In this document: piece after piece, positions 1-7,945 of the stretch
Layout: each line of letters starts with the position of its first letter
How positions within the stretch are numbered: the first letter of the stretch is position 1
Source of the DNA: Psychrobacter pacificensis
GTDB lineage: Bacteria > Pseudomonadota > Gammaproteobacteria > Pseudomonadales > Moraxellaceae
Assembly (NCBI RefSeq): GCF_900101915.1
Contig: NZ_FNAL01000011.1
Coordinates: 1-64,000, forward strand
DNA: 64,000 nt
Reading direction: 5' to 3'
Made by a program: the position numbers and the translations under genes
Notes under the pieces: model-generated
Told to the model about the DNA's origin: nothing
Database searches by the model: none
The model's input: only the letters and a program-made list of their open reading frames with translations

Positions 1-259
1 GAATGCCTGTTTTACTACAGTTTAGACGACGAGCTCGCTCATACTGGTAATCATCGGGATACTCTTTGACATCATTAAGTAGCACATCATCTGGTATTTT
101 ATAGGGCTTGGTTTGCCTGGTTGTTTTACTATGAACACGCCGCTTCCAGTTCTGTATGGTGGTTGGGCTCAGATTATAAGACTCAGCCGCCTCGGCAAAG
201 GTCATACCCTCGTCTAAGCTTTTTAGTACCTGTTTGCGAAAATCTAGTGAGTAAGTCAT
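1..259 (-). CDS. IS630-type transposase, N-terminal part (runs off left edge)
   Basis: The reading frame starts at the ATG whose complement is at 257-259 and stays open to the window edge, giving about 86 residues. The start reads MTYSLDFRKQVLKSLDEG, followed by a helix-turn-helix (AEAAESYNLSPTTIQNWKRR, roughly residues 20-40). This matches the N-terminal DNA-binding half of IS630-family transposases as I know them. The DDE catalytic part would lie outside the window, so I cannot tell whether the element is intact or split into two frames. Confidence is high for a transposase N-terminus and moderate for the IS630 assignment. Confidence 0.8.
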   Translation of the reverse strand, partial: MTYSLDFRKQVLKSLDEGMTFAEAAESYNLSPTTIQNWKRRVHSKTTRQTKPYKIPDDVLLNDVKEYPDDYQYERARRLNCSKTGI

Positions 260-324
260 GGTCTTTATAATAACAATTGGATTTGATAATTAATTTATAA
301 CACTTTTAGGTGGAATTGACTATA
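1..324 (-). mobile_element. End of an IS630-like insertion sequence
   Basis: The transposase fragment is followed by about 65 non-coding bases. Read on the minus strand from 324, the end begins TATAGTCAATTCCACC. IS630 elements insert at TA, and TA dinucleotides at 321-324 fit a boundary there. An unrelated open frame resumes directly beyond it, which supports the junction. The exact end is uncertain by a few bases because the other terminal repeat is outside the window. Confidence 0.6.
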
Positions 325-408
325 ATTGAACAATCTGATATTAACGAAATGAATGTTGAATACCCTGAAGTATTATTTTTCTTAAAAAATATACTTGAAG
401 TTTCTTAG
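325..408 (+). pseudogene. C-terminal tail of an interrupted gene
   Basis: Immediately beyond the probable IS end, one frame is open for 27 codons (IEQSDINEMNVEYPEVLFF and so on, ending LKNILEVS) and then stops with TAG at 406-408. The codon choice and composition look like real protein. No start codon or ribosome-binding site precedes it, so this is most likely the 3' end of a gene disrupted or truncated by the insertion. I do not recognise the family. Confidence 0.4.
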
Positions 409-564
409 ACTTTAGAATTAATCTTTATATAGTTATCTCAAATGCAAAAGCATGACCAAAACCCACCACCCTATTCATCAACTAAATAAACACTATCCAA
501 CACGCGCACCGCCTACCTCTGCTACAGTAAGTCATGCAAATATCCTAATAAAAAGGAGCCATTC

Positions 565-1608
565 ATGAGCTTACTCAATACGCTTAACCTCACCTACCCC
601 ATCGTCCAAGCACCAATGGCAGGAGCGACTACGCCTGAGCTGGCGCTGACAGTGAGTGATTTTGGTGGGCTTGGCTCATTGGGTGCTGGCACCACATCGC
701 CTGAGGTGTTAAACGAGCAAATCAATACCATCAAATCGCGCACCGACCGTCCTTTTATGATTAATTTAATGGTGTTGTCTGAGCATGAGTCTAATACCTT
801 TACTAGCGACATCCCTGCTTGGTTAGACGAATATTATCAAAAAAACCAGATAGACACCTCATTGCCTGAGCGACCAGCGCTTAGGTTTGCAGACCAGTTA
901 CAAGTGCTCTATGACAACCCCGTGCCTGTCGCTAGCTTTACCTTTGGTATTATCAGTGCCGAGCAAGTGCAGCACTTACAGAGTCTAGGCACACGTGTCG
1001 TCGGTACGGCCAATCATCCTCACGAGGCAAAAGCATGGGCGGATATTGGCGCGGACGCCGTCTGCGTACAAGGCGTCGAAGCGGGCGGCCATCGCGGTGG
1101 CTGGCTGCCACAAAGCGCAAATGACCCCATGGGGCTGCTGACATTGATTGGTCAAACGCGCGCTTGCACGGATATTCCAATGATCGCCGCGGGCGGCATC
1201 ATGACGGGACAGGATATTAAGGCAGTACAAGCGGCAGGTGCTGAGCTTGCGCAAATGGGAACGGCGTTTTTGACCACAGATCAATGCGGTATTAATGATA
1301 CGTATAAACAAGCGCTTATTGATGCCAGTCAAGGGTTACGCAGTACTGAGACGCGCTTAACCAGATTGTTCTCAGATAAGCTTGCACGTGGATTATTAAA
1401 CAACTATTTGCGTGATTTTGCTCAGTTTGAGTGTGCAGATACGCTACCGCCCTACCCGCAACTCAATGCCATGACCAAGTTTATGCGGGCGGATGCAGCC
1501 AAGCGTTTGGACGCCGAGCATCTGTCGTTATGGGCAGGGCAAGGCGTCACGTTAGTCAAAAACGAAAGTACAGACGCCTTACTGACACGATTAATAAAAG
1601 GTTTGTGA
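565..1608 (+). CDS. Nitronate monooxygenase (2-nitropropane dioxygenase family)
   Basis: This is a 347-residue FMN-dependent TIM-barrel flavoenzyme that oxidises alkyl nitronates to carbonyl compounds and nitrite. Family motifs are visible: QAPMAG at residues 15-20, GGLGSLGAG at 34-42, EAGGHRG at 172-178 with the candidate catalytic His176, and the FMN-phosphate loop AAGGIMTG at 208-215. The length is normal for class I enzymes. The start is supported by AAAAAGGAG about 6 bases upstream. It stands alone and converges on lip1, with the two stop codons adjacent. Some relatives act on other substrates, so the precise substrate is inferred. Confidence 0.88.
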   Translation: MSLLNTLNLTYPIVQAPMAGATTPELALTVSDFGGLGSLGAGTTSPEVLNEQINTIKSRTDRPFMINLMVLSEHESNTFTSDIPAWLDEYYQKNQIDTSLPERPALRFADQLQVLYDNPVPVASFTFGIISAEQVQHLQSLGTRVVGTANHPHEAKAWADIGADAVCVQGVEAGGHRGGWLPQSANDPMGLLTLIGQTRACTDIPMIAAGGIMTGQDIKAVQAAGAELAQMGTAFLTTDQCGINDTYKQALIDASQGLRSTETRLTRLFSDKLARGLLNNYLRDFAQFECADTLPPYPQLNAMTKFMRADAAKRLDAEHLSLWAGQGVTLVKNESTDALLTRLIKGL

Positions 1609-1609
1609 A

Positions 1610-2560
1610 TTACTGACCCTTCAGCGTTGCACGAAACCCTTCATAGTCATCAGCCGTTTGCTCTACTGCCTCTATCATCGGCACATGACCGATATCTTCC
1701 ATCATAATGACTTGCGCTTGCGGGATGATGTCTTTGATCACATTGACCGTTTCAGGTTTGATGACTTGATCTTTATCACCCCAAACCACGAGCGTTGGAA
1801 TATGATAGTTCGCGATGATTTGAGCGCGCTCCTCGACACTATCAGTGACGATTTGCTCAAGGATTTTGGCGTCCAACTCCTTATTATTGATACGCTCTTG
1901 CGCGAATACCGCTTTGACTGACTTGGGCAAATAAGGCGGCTTATACATGACAAAATCGTACATCTTGTAGAAGTCTTCTTTGCTATTGATCAGCAATGGG
2001 TTGTTCTCAAGGGTTGCGCCCTCAAGCGATTTTGGCACGCCTGCTGACCAAAACCCTGCGCTATCGACAAGCCACAGACTTTTGACGTCTTTTGGGTACT
2101 GTGCAGCATACGCGACACTGATCGCGCCGCCCATCGAGTTACCGCCGATGTGAATATTGCTTGCCAATCCTTTAGCTTGCAACAGCTCATGTAAGCGCGT
2201 GGCCTGTGCCTGTGAGCGATAGTCTGCGCTCATAGGTTTGCTCGATTCACCAAAACCCAGCAGATCAGGAATGATCAGATGATAGTCCTCTAACTCATCA
2301 GCGATACGGGTGAAGTTGTCTTTATTACCACCAAAACCGTGAATAAGGAGTAAGGGCTCGCCTGTTAGGTTGGCGTTTTCGGCATAAACTAACTTGTCGC
2401 CAGAAGTTAGCGTAAATGATTTGACATCCAGATCAGACTTATTGCGCTCATATTGGATAATTTTTTGGGTAGTGTTAACGGCAAGCGTATTGGGCGCTGT
2501 GGTACAGCCTACGATAGAGAGACTAAATAGTGCGGCAAGGCCTAAGCGTTTAAATAGCAT
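1610..2560 (-). CDS. lip1: Lipase 1, alpha/beta-hydrolase with a lipoprotein signal
   Basis: This is a 316-residue alpha/beta hydrolase which, from memory, closely resembles the cold-adapted lipase 1 of Psychrobacter immobilis. It would hydrolyse carboxyl esters and triacylglycerols. The N-terminus is a lipoprotein signal with lipobox SIVGC (Cys19). The oxyanion-hole motif HGFGG is at 74-78, the nucleophile elbow GNSMGG at 140-145 (Ser142), and Asp262 or Asp264 plus His292 can complete the triad. AAGGATG lies just upstream of the ATG. The lipobox suggests anchoring to the outer membrane rather than free secretion. It converges on the nitronate monooxygenase gene. Confidence 0.93.
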   Translation of the reverse strand: MLFKRLGLAALFSLSIVGCTTAPNTLAVNTTQKIIQYERNKSDLDVKSFTLTSGDKLVYAENANLTGEPLLLIHGFGGNKDNFTRIADELEDYHLIIPDLLGFGESSKPMSADYRSQAQATRLHELLQAKGLASNIHIGGNSMGGAISVAYAAQYPKDVKSLWLVDSAGFWSAGVPKSLEGATLENNPLLINSKEDFYKMYDFVMYKPPYLPKSVKAVFAQERINNKELDAKILEQIVTDSVEERAQIIANYHIPTLVVWGDKDQVIKPETVNVIKDIIPQAQVIMMEDIGHVPMIEAVEQTADDYEGFRATLKGQ

Positions 2561-3082
2561 AAAGACATCCTTGTTTAGAATTAAGGTGGAAACAAAATCT
2601 GACTTTGATTTTAGCGCTAAACTTGTGCCTAGATTTTTTAATTTATAACTTTCTAGTCAAACCCTTATTTCTTATGCCTATAAACAAGACTATCGTTAGC
2701 TCTTGTTTACCTTTCTAGCCAAGATAGCTTAAGCATTGTCATTTATAATAGGAGCGCTTTATAGCAGTAGTGGTTATAACTACAACCCTAAGCTCACTAT
2801 CTATTCTCAATTAAACCCAACTGACACTCATCAAAGCCCAATCAAAGTGGCATATAAGGATGCACCTTAAGCGACACGAGTACGCCCTCTAATAAATCGC
2901 GTGACCTTACCAAAGGGTCTATCGCCAAAACCATGCTGCTATTTGCCCTACCAACGACACCATGGAGACGGTTACCGCTGCGCCGTATCGTCAAAGTGCA
3001 CAAAAAGGTTCATGATAGCCATTAACCAACTTACGATAAAGGCTAAACGGTCGCAGCAGGCTTTATGCTATCTTTGCAGTAT
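2561..3082. other. Gene-poor stretch with gene remnants
   Basis: The stretch between lip1 and the racemase remnant has no intact gene. Its left part (2561-2855) is AT-rich and holds the lip1 promoter region, with nothing else recognisable. Its right part contains the MATE N-terminal remnant described separately. The two decayed genes next to each other suggest a small deletion-scarred locus. Confidence 0.5.
2860..3018 (+). pseudogene. MATE-type efflux transporter remnant (N-terminus, then a foreign tail)
   Basis: From about 2864 one frame reads TLSDTSTPSNKSRDLTKGS and continues IAKTMLLFALPT, the typical N-terminal segment and first membrane helix of MATE-family drug/Na+ antiporters. An ATG at 2860-2862 is one base out of frame with it, consistent with a single-base insertion after the start. 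After about 2956 the MATE similarity ends. Another frame (NDTMETVTAAPYRQSAQKGS, stop at 3016-3018) looks like a genuine protein C-terminus, perhaps of the same gene after a large internal deletion. Only about 30 of roughly 450 expected residues remain. Confidence 0.5.
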
Positions 3083-3442
3083 TTAGCCGACTGCCTTATC
3101 CACTAAAAACCTTACCGCAGCTCGCGCATGGATAGCGGTGGTATCAAACACAGGGATGGGGCTGTCAGCTTGCTTAATCAGCATGCCAATCTCAGTACAG
3201 CCCAAGATCGCGCCCTCGCAGCCTGCATCAGCTAACTGCTCAATGATCCTTTGATAATATTCTCTTGAGCTATCCAATAACTGCCCTTGGCACAGCTCCT
3301 CATAGATAATTCGGTGCACCTCTACCCTTGCGTCTTCTTGAGGTATCACCATTTGCAAACCGCTATCTGTCAGACGCTGCTTATAAAAATCTTGGGTCAT
3401 CGTAAACTGCGTATCCAATAGCGCTATTTTCCTATTTATCGT
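3083..3442 (-). pseudogene. Aspartate/glutamate racemase remnant (C-terminal half)
   Basis: The frame gives NRKIALLDTQFTMTQDFY and continues through EGAILGCTEIGMLI and PVFDTTAIHARAAV to its stop. This is the C-terminal half of the Asp/Glu racemase family (YgeA-like), including the second catalytic cysteine in GCTEI. A stop codon at 3443-3445 cuts the frame just upstream, and the N-terminal half with the first catalytic Cys is absent. The only possible start is a TTG at 3418 without a convincing ribosome-binding site. A lone C-terminal half cannot form the two-cysteine active site. Confidence 0.7.
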
Positions 3443-3603
3443 TTAGTCTTACTTATCATAGATTATCGTAGCAAAAGTTGCTCTCTAGAAGAGCGCATTA
3501 TCTAGAGATATTGTTTTTCTCAAGATAAAAAGATGGTTATGAATCTATAGCAAACCTGACGATTGATAATAACGATTTTACCAGTCCGTCATCACGGAGT
3601 ATC

Positions 3604-3894
3604 ATGAGCACTGCTATCACTTGTAGGATAATCGAAACTATGGCCAACTTCCCCACCATCAGAATACGCACCCGCCGCAAATACTATCGCCTGATCTTTA
3701 CTGGTCTTATGGCGATGATGATGTCACTCATCATCTCAACCGTATTATTGCTTATAAAGGTGGGCTATATTGACGGTTTTTTTACCGAGCTGATGCACTC
3801 GTGGGGATTGGCCTTTATCGTGGCGTGGCCCAGCGCGTATTTTTGTGCTTATATGGTGCAGGAGCACATCCTTAGTCGCATTGAGTTTTATTAA
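3604..3894 (+). CDS. DUF2798 family small membrane protein
   Basis: This 96-residue protein has a basic N-terminus (RIRTRRKYYR) and two hydrophobic segments, about residues 34-56 and 66-86, the second carrying AWPSAYFCAY. This is the layout of DUF2798, a family of two-helix inner-membrane proteins of unknown function. CGGAG precedes the ATG at 3604. An internal ATG at 3640 would give an 84-residue product closer to the usual family length. The gene stands alone. Confidence 0.72.
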   Translation: MSTAITCRIIETMANFPTIRIRTRRKYYRLIFTGLMAMMMSLIISTVLLLIKVGYIDGFFTELMHSWGLAFIVAWPSAYFCAYMVQEHILSRIEFY

Positions 3895-4248
3895 GCCGCT
3901 ATTTTATTAAGCCTCTATTCTATATAGTCAATCTCTTTCCATATAGCGCCGTGTCATTGACGGCTCAAGCACTATGTCTGTACATGATCAGTATGGCGAC
4001 TGCTCATCTTTATCAAATGCAGCAATCCATATCTATGCTGTCAAGACAATGACTGAGCATTTAATCCACCTGAAACAAAACCATACATAACGTTATCATC
4101 TATTTACTAGACGACCAGTCTATTGTTATCTATAGTATGATCCATACTGATTATATTTAAACCAGATCACACAGTACGATAGCTACACCATAACGTGCTG
4201 GTCTGGGACCCACACACATAATAACAAATAATTGATTAAGGATAATTT
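3895..4248. other. 354-bp intergenic region with two palindromes
   Basis: There is no gene in this stretch. An imperfect direct repeat, TTATTAAGCC followed by CTATT, covers the DUF2798 stop and the bases after it (about 3889-3917). The promoter-proximal part before the reductase at 4249 contains two palindromes, described separately. Confidence 0.5.
4108..4148. promoter_or_regulatory. Two palindromes, probable TetR-type operator region
   Basis: TAGACGACCAGTCTA at 4108-4122 is a perfect 5-bp-arm palindrome (TAGAC-N5-GTCTA). That is the form bound by TetR-family repressors of reductases, such as NemR-like proteins. Eleven bases further on, AGTATGATCCATACT at 4134-4148 has 6-bp arms. Both lie 100-140 bp upstream of the medium-chain reductase start. 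No regulator gene is adjacent, so the cognate repressor would be encoded elsewhere. Confidence 0.45.
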
Positions 4249-5226
4249 ATGCGCGTTGCTACTTATGATCACTTTGGCAAACCTTCCGACGTACTGAGCG
4301 TGGGCGAGCGTCCTATGCCGCAGCCTGCTGCCAACGAAGTACGTATCAAAACCATCCTTTCCCCCATTCATAACCACGACATGCTAACGGTCAGCGGGCA
4401 ATACGGCTACAAGCCAGAAATGCCAGCGGTTGGCGGTAGTGAAGCGTTAGGAATTATTGATGCGGTCGGTGATGAGGTCACAGACTTAAGCATCGGTCAG
4501 CGCGTGGCCTGTGCCAGTGTGCACGAAACGTGGGCAGAGTATTTTGTCGCCCCTGCCACTATGGTATTTGTCATCCCTGATAGCATCGAAGACGAACTGG
4601 CCGCGCAGCTGATTGCTATGCCATTATCCGCCTTGATGCTTCTTGAATTCCTAGAAGTAGATAGTGGACAATGGATCATCCATAATGCGGCTAATGGTGC
4701 TGTTGGTAAAACACTAGCCATGCTGGCAGCGGCACGCGGTGTGAACACCATTAATCTCGTGCGTAGCAAAGACTCGTTAGAAGAGCTGACCGCGCTAGAT
4801 ATCAAAAACAATGTCGTCACTACTGATGATGACTGGCAAGACCAAGTCCGCGCTATCATCGGTGAGGACAAGATCACCGCTGCTGTGGACTCCGTCGGTG
4901 GCGAATCAAGCAATGAGCTGCTATCGCTACTCGGTAGCAACGGCACGTTGGTCTCGTTTGGTATTATGTCAGGTAAACCAATGCAACTAGACGCTGGCAG
5001 CCTGATCTTTAAGCAAGCTATCGTCAAAGGCTTCTGGGGCAGCAAAACTAGCCAAGAAATGGATCTGGACAACAAACAGCGTCTGATTGATGAACTACTA
5101 GAGCGCGCGACCAACGGCAATCTAAAATTACCAATTGAAGCGGTTTATGGGCTTGATGAGATTACCAAAGCCGTCTCAGGTGATGTGCAATCTGGCAAAA
5201 AAGGTAAGGTACTATTAAAACCTTAG
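4249..5226 (+). CDS. Zinc-free medium-chain reductase, enoyl-thioester-reductase-like
   Basis: This is a 325-residue NAD(P)H-dependent medium-chain dehydrogenase/reductase. The N-terminal GroES-like fold carries AVGGSEALG (residues 60-68) where zinc alcohol dehydrogenases have a His-Glu ligand pair, so it lacks catalytic zinc. The Rossmann loop HNAANGAVGK is at 145-154. The GGSE/GGNE pattern recalls the mitochondrial-type 2-enoyl thioester reductases (MECR/ETR) and quinone reductases; I cannot separate these. AAGGATAATT precedes the ATG. The upstream palindromes suggest an inducible stress or xenobiotic response. Confidence 0.82.
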   Translation: MRVATYDHFGKPSDVLSVGERPMPQPAANEVRIKTILSPIHNHDMLTVSGQYGYKPEMPAVGGSEALGIIDAVGDEVTDLSIGQRVACASVHETWAEYFVAPATMVFVIPDSIEDELAAQLIAMPLSALMLLEFLEVDSGQWIIHNAANGAVGKTLAMLAAARGVNTINLVRSKDSLEELTALDIKNNVVTTDDDWQDQVRAIIGEDKITAAVDSVGGESSNELLSLLGSNGTLVSFGIMSGKPMQLDAGSLIFKQAIVKGFWGSKTSQEMDLDNKQRLIDELLERATNGNLKLPIEAVYGLDEITKAVSGDVQSGKKGKVLLKP

Positions 5227-5447
5227 TAACTTTAAAGTATTGTCAAAACTATAATTTACACACTAACCTTTCAACGACTATTATCATCAGAGGTAGCATA
5301 AAATAACAAGAAGCCCGTTTGTATTTATCCTAAAGTACAGTGGGATTTTTTTGCTTTAATGGCTTTGCAGTCATGAGATAATGAAGCATGCGATAGTTAA
5401 GCCATGACTCATGAACATAAACAATAAAACGTAATAGGGATATCACT

Positions 5448-6452
5448 ATGTCAAACGAGAAAACGTTTAAAGCCTTAGTCGTTGAAGAAACTAACGACGG
5501 TGAATTCAAAAAAAGCATTCACGAGCGCAAAGTCAGTGACTTACCAGAGAATGACTTGCTCATCGAAGTGCATTATTCATCATTGAACTACAAAGATGCC
5601 ATGTCAGCCACGGGCAATAAAAGAATCACCAGAAACTATCCGCATACCCCTGGTATTGACGCGGCAGGTGTCGTCGTCAGTGACAAATCAGGCACGTTTA
5701 GCGCAGGGCAAGAAGTGTTGGTATTCGGCTATGATCTCGGCATGGACACCGCAGGCGGGCTTGGCCAGATAATCTCGATACCCGCTGATTGGGCGATAGA
5801 ATGTCCAAAATCATTAACATTAAAAGAAGCAATGATTTATGGTACTGGCGGCCTAACCGCAGCCTTAAGCGTGCAAAAGCTTGAGAAAATGGGCGCAAAA
5901 CCTGAAGACGGACCAGTCGCCGTCACGGGCGCAACGGGCGGCGTCGGTAGTATCAGTATCGCTATATTAAGTCAATTGGGCTACGAGGTTATCGCCTTCT
6001 CAGGTAAGCCTGAACAAAGCGATTATCTAAAAAATCTTGGCGCAAGCGAAGTCCGTCATCGCGATACGATCAATGAAATCGGTAGCAAACCTATCGGCCG
6101 TGAGCTGTGGGCCAATGCCATTGATACACTCGGTGGCGATTATCTAGCTAATTTGCTCAAGCAAACCAAAGCGGGCGGCGCAGTGACCAGTTGCGGCCTA
6201 GCGGGCGGTGCGGAGTTTTCGATGACGGTCATGCCATTTATCACCAGAGCAGTGTCATTATTGGGTGTCGACTCGGTACTTATCCCCCTTGAGGACAAAA
6301 AAGCGATTTGGCAGCGCGTTTCAACCGATATGAAATTGCCTGACCTTGAGGGTTATGCTGAAGAAATTACCCTTGAGCAAACGCCTGAATACTTAGATCG
6401 CTTTATTTCGAGTAAGGTGGTTGGGCGTTATGTGGTGAATGTGCGGGGTTAG
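5448..6452 (+). CDS. acuI: YhdH/AcuI-type acrylyl-CoA reductase or quinone oxidoreductase
   Basis: This 334-residue medium-chain reductase belongs to the YhdH/YhfP group. Characteristic segments are YSSLNYKDA (43-51), TPGIDAAG (67-74), GTGGLTAAL (132-140) and the NADPH-binding loop GATGGVGS (161-168). Members such as AcuI reduce acryloyl-CoA to propionyl-CoA; others are less well characterised. The length is normal. AATAGGGATATCACT upstream gives a weak ribosome-binding site. It follows another medium-chain reductase on the same strand after 221 bp and ends at a hairpin terminator. The name acuI is a family-level assignment. Confidence 0.82.
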   Translation: MSNEKTFKALVVEETNDGEFKKSIHERKVSDLPENDLLIEVHYSSLNYKDAMSATGNKRITRNYPHTPGIDAAGVVVSDKSGTFSAGQEVLVFGYDLGMDTAGGLGQIISIPADWAIECPKSLTLKEAMIYGTGGLTAALSVQKLEKMGAKPEDGPVAVTGATGGVGSISIAILSQLGYEVIAFSGKPEQSDYLKNLGASEVRHRDTINEIGSKPIGRELWANAIDTLGGDYLANLLKQTKAGGAVTSCGLAGGAEFSMTVMPFITRAVSLLGVDSVLIPLEDKKAIWQRVSTDMKLPDLEGYAEEITLEQTPEYLDRFISSKVVGRYVVNVRG

Positions 6453-6487
6453 GTTATTGGTTTAGAGAAATGAGTTTTTAGATGATG

Positions 6488-6518
6488 GCAGTGCTCTTTC
6501 GGGGTGCTGCTTTTTTTT
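6488..6518 (+). terminator. Rho-independent terminator after acuI-like gene
   Basis: A GCAGTGCTC / GGGGTGCTGC stem (with G-U pairs) is followed by eight T residues, 36 bp past the stop codon. Confidence 0.7.
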
Positions 6519-6542
6519 GGAATTCTCAATTGTTTTCCAAAA

Positions 6543-6580
6543 ATTACACAACTAATTACACATAGTGTGTATTATATAAT
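6543..6580 (+). promoter_or_regulatory. Promoter with palindromic operator for the accessory cassette
   Basis: A perfect palindrome TACACA-TAG-TGTGTA lies at 6557-6571. The sequence ATTACACA occurs at 6543-6550 and again at 6555-6562, so there are three half-sites. A TATAAT -10 box is at 6575-6580, directly beside the palindrome, 39 bp before the first gene. Binding here would cover the -35 to -10 region. The HTH protein of the cassette is the obvious candidate regulator, but that is inference. Confidence 0.6.
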
Positions 6581-6618
6581 AACTTTAAATAGACTTATCA
6601 GCTTACTGAGAGTTCAAC

Positions 6619-7410
6619 ATGTGTGACTATAAAAAGTTATCAAATCAACCTTTGGTCTTTGTATTAGCAGAATTTAGATTTTCTCCTATACTAGGTATAA
6701 AGGAATACATACCTAAGATTCAAGATGCTTTGAGAAATAAGCTACCAATTCTAAGGAACACTGAGACCCAAGAAATTACGGTGTCGCCTAACGGTATAAG
6801 CTTAGAGGCTCAAGCCAACTGGGAGTTTATCTCTAAAAATAGTCATACCGCAGCTTCGGTTAACCAGAATCGTTTATTGTTTATGACTAGTGAATATGAA
6901 CGCTTTAATGGATTTGAAGAGAACTGTGATTTCTTATTACAAACTATTATAGATGTTATTAACCCAAGCCTCTGTTTAGGTCTTGGCTTACGTTATAGCG
7001 ATACCATTTTTAACATTGAAGGCAAAGGCTCAATAGAAGATTTTGTTCAGCCTAGACTATACAACAACGATGATTTAAAACTGTCAGGGAGCTTACTAAG
7101 ACAGACTAATGAAACTTTATGGAGAACCACAGAAGGGGCTATTTTTATTCGTTCGATATACGGTGAGGATAAAGTTTTAGTTTGGCCTGATGCAGAGAAT
7201 TTACCCATTGCAATAGAAAAATCTTCTGATAAGCCTGTCAAAAGACTACTATTGGATATCGACCATGTATGGAATGCTCAGGAAGAAGAGTCCGGTCCAC
7301 TAGATTTTAATAAAGGATTAATACTTAGTAAGCTATCACACATGCATAAAATCAGTCGAAAAGCATTTTGGAATGTAACAACAGAACAAGCCAAGGAGGC
7401 ATGGAAATGA
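6619..7410 (+). CDS. TIGR04255-like protein, first gene of the accessory cassette
   Basis: The 263-residue protein begins CDYKKLSNQPLVFVLAEFRF and ends SRKAFWNVTTEQAKEAWK. I recognise this as the pattern of the sporadically distributed TIGR04255 family (N-terminal PLVEV..E.RF strand, C-terminal 'FW..T...A...W'). Its function is unknown. There is no signal peptide or membrane segment. It is AT-rich relative to its neighbours and starts a three-gene operon: its TGA overlaps the ATG of the next gene. Family members are often found in variable loci beside HTH genes, so a role in defence or toxin-antitoxin biology is possible but unproven. Confidence 0.65.
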   Translation: MCDYKKLSNQPLVFVLAEFRFSPILGIKEYIPKIQDALRNKLPILRNTETQEITVSPNGISLEAQANWEFISKNSHTAASVNQNRLLFMTSEYERFNGFEENCDFLLQTIIDVINPSLCLGLGLRYSDTIFNIEGKGSIEDFVQPRLYNNDDLKLSGSLLRQTNETLWRTTEGAIFIRSIYGEDKVLVWPDAENLPIAIEKSSDKPVKRLLLDIDHVWNAQEEESGPLDFNKGLILSKLSHMHKISRKAFWNVTTEQAKEAWK

Positions 7411-7937
7411 GACAAAACAGTTATGGAGCAAATAGCTGGATAAATAAGAACATTACTACCGCTTTTATAGGCGCTTCTATTCTTGCCACTACTCCAGCCT
7501 ATGCTTTTAAGAAATCAACCAGTTACGATAACAGTCGTTATATAATTGACAAAATGAGCCAAGCAAGCGGATCAAGTATTAATGTTAAGTACAATACTCG
7601 CCAGTCTCAGCTTTCGACAATAAAAGAGTATTTTGATTTGAGTGATGAAGAGCTTGCTAAGCTTGTTGGTGTCTCAAGAAAAACACTGTACAACTGGGAG
7701 AAGCAAGGGATTAGTAAAGAAAAAGATAGACAAAGAGTGTTTGAGTTAAGCGTTATCGCAGAAGACTGGAGTTATAACAAGCTTCCTACTGATAAAGAAA
7801 AGCTGTTTACCCCTATCCTAGGTTCTACTAGCGTGATGCAAATGTTAACAGACGAAAAGCTTGATAGAGAAAAAATAATTTTTGCAGGTCGACGTCTTGC
7901 TCATCAATCACTGACGCCTGAATTAGGTTTAATTTAG
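7407..7937 (+). CDS. HTH-domain protein with hydrophobic N-terminus
   Basis: I start this gene at the ATG of 7407, which overlaps the preceding stop (ATGA) and lies 7 bases after AAGGAGG; an in-frame ATG at 7401 is too close to that site. The product has 176 residues. Residues about 14-33 (NITTAFIGASILATTPAYAF) look like a signal peptide or membrane anchor ending in AYA. A helix-turn-helix follows at about 67-95 (DLSDEELAKLVGVSRKTLYN, then WEKQG), resembling Xre-type antitoxin or regulator domains. A C-terminal region of about 70 residues has LGSTSVMQML, loosely like DUF2384 antitoxins. A DNA-binding domain behind a signal-like segment is unusual. Confidence 0.65.
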   Translation: MRQNSYGANSWINKNITTAFIGASILATTPAYAFKKSTSYDNSRYIIDKMSQASGSSINVKYNTRQSQLSTIKEYFDLSDEELAKLVGVSRKTLYNWEKQGISKEKDRQRVFELSVIAEDWSYNKLPTDKEKLFTPILGSTSVMQMLTDEKLDREKIIFAGRRLAHQSLTPELGLI

Positions 7938-7945
7938 AGGTTTAA

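Noticed and set aside
4497-5120. Long minus-strand open frame (207 codons) opposite the reductase gene
   Set aside because: It mirrors a well-supported gene, is Ser/Leu-rich as expected of an antisense shadow, and has no ribosome-binding site.
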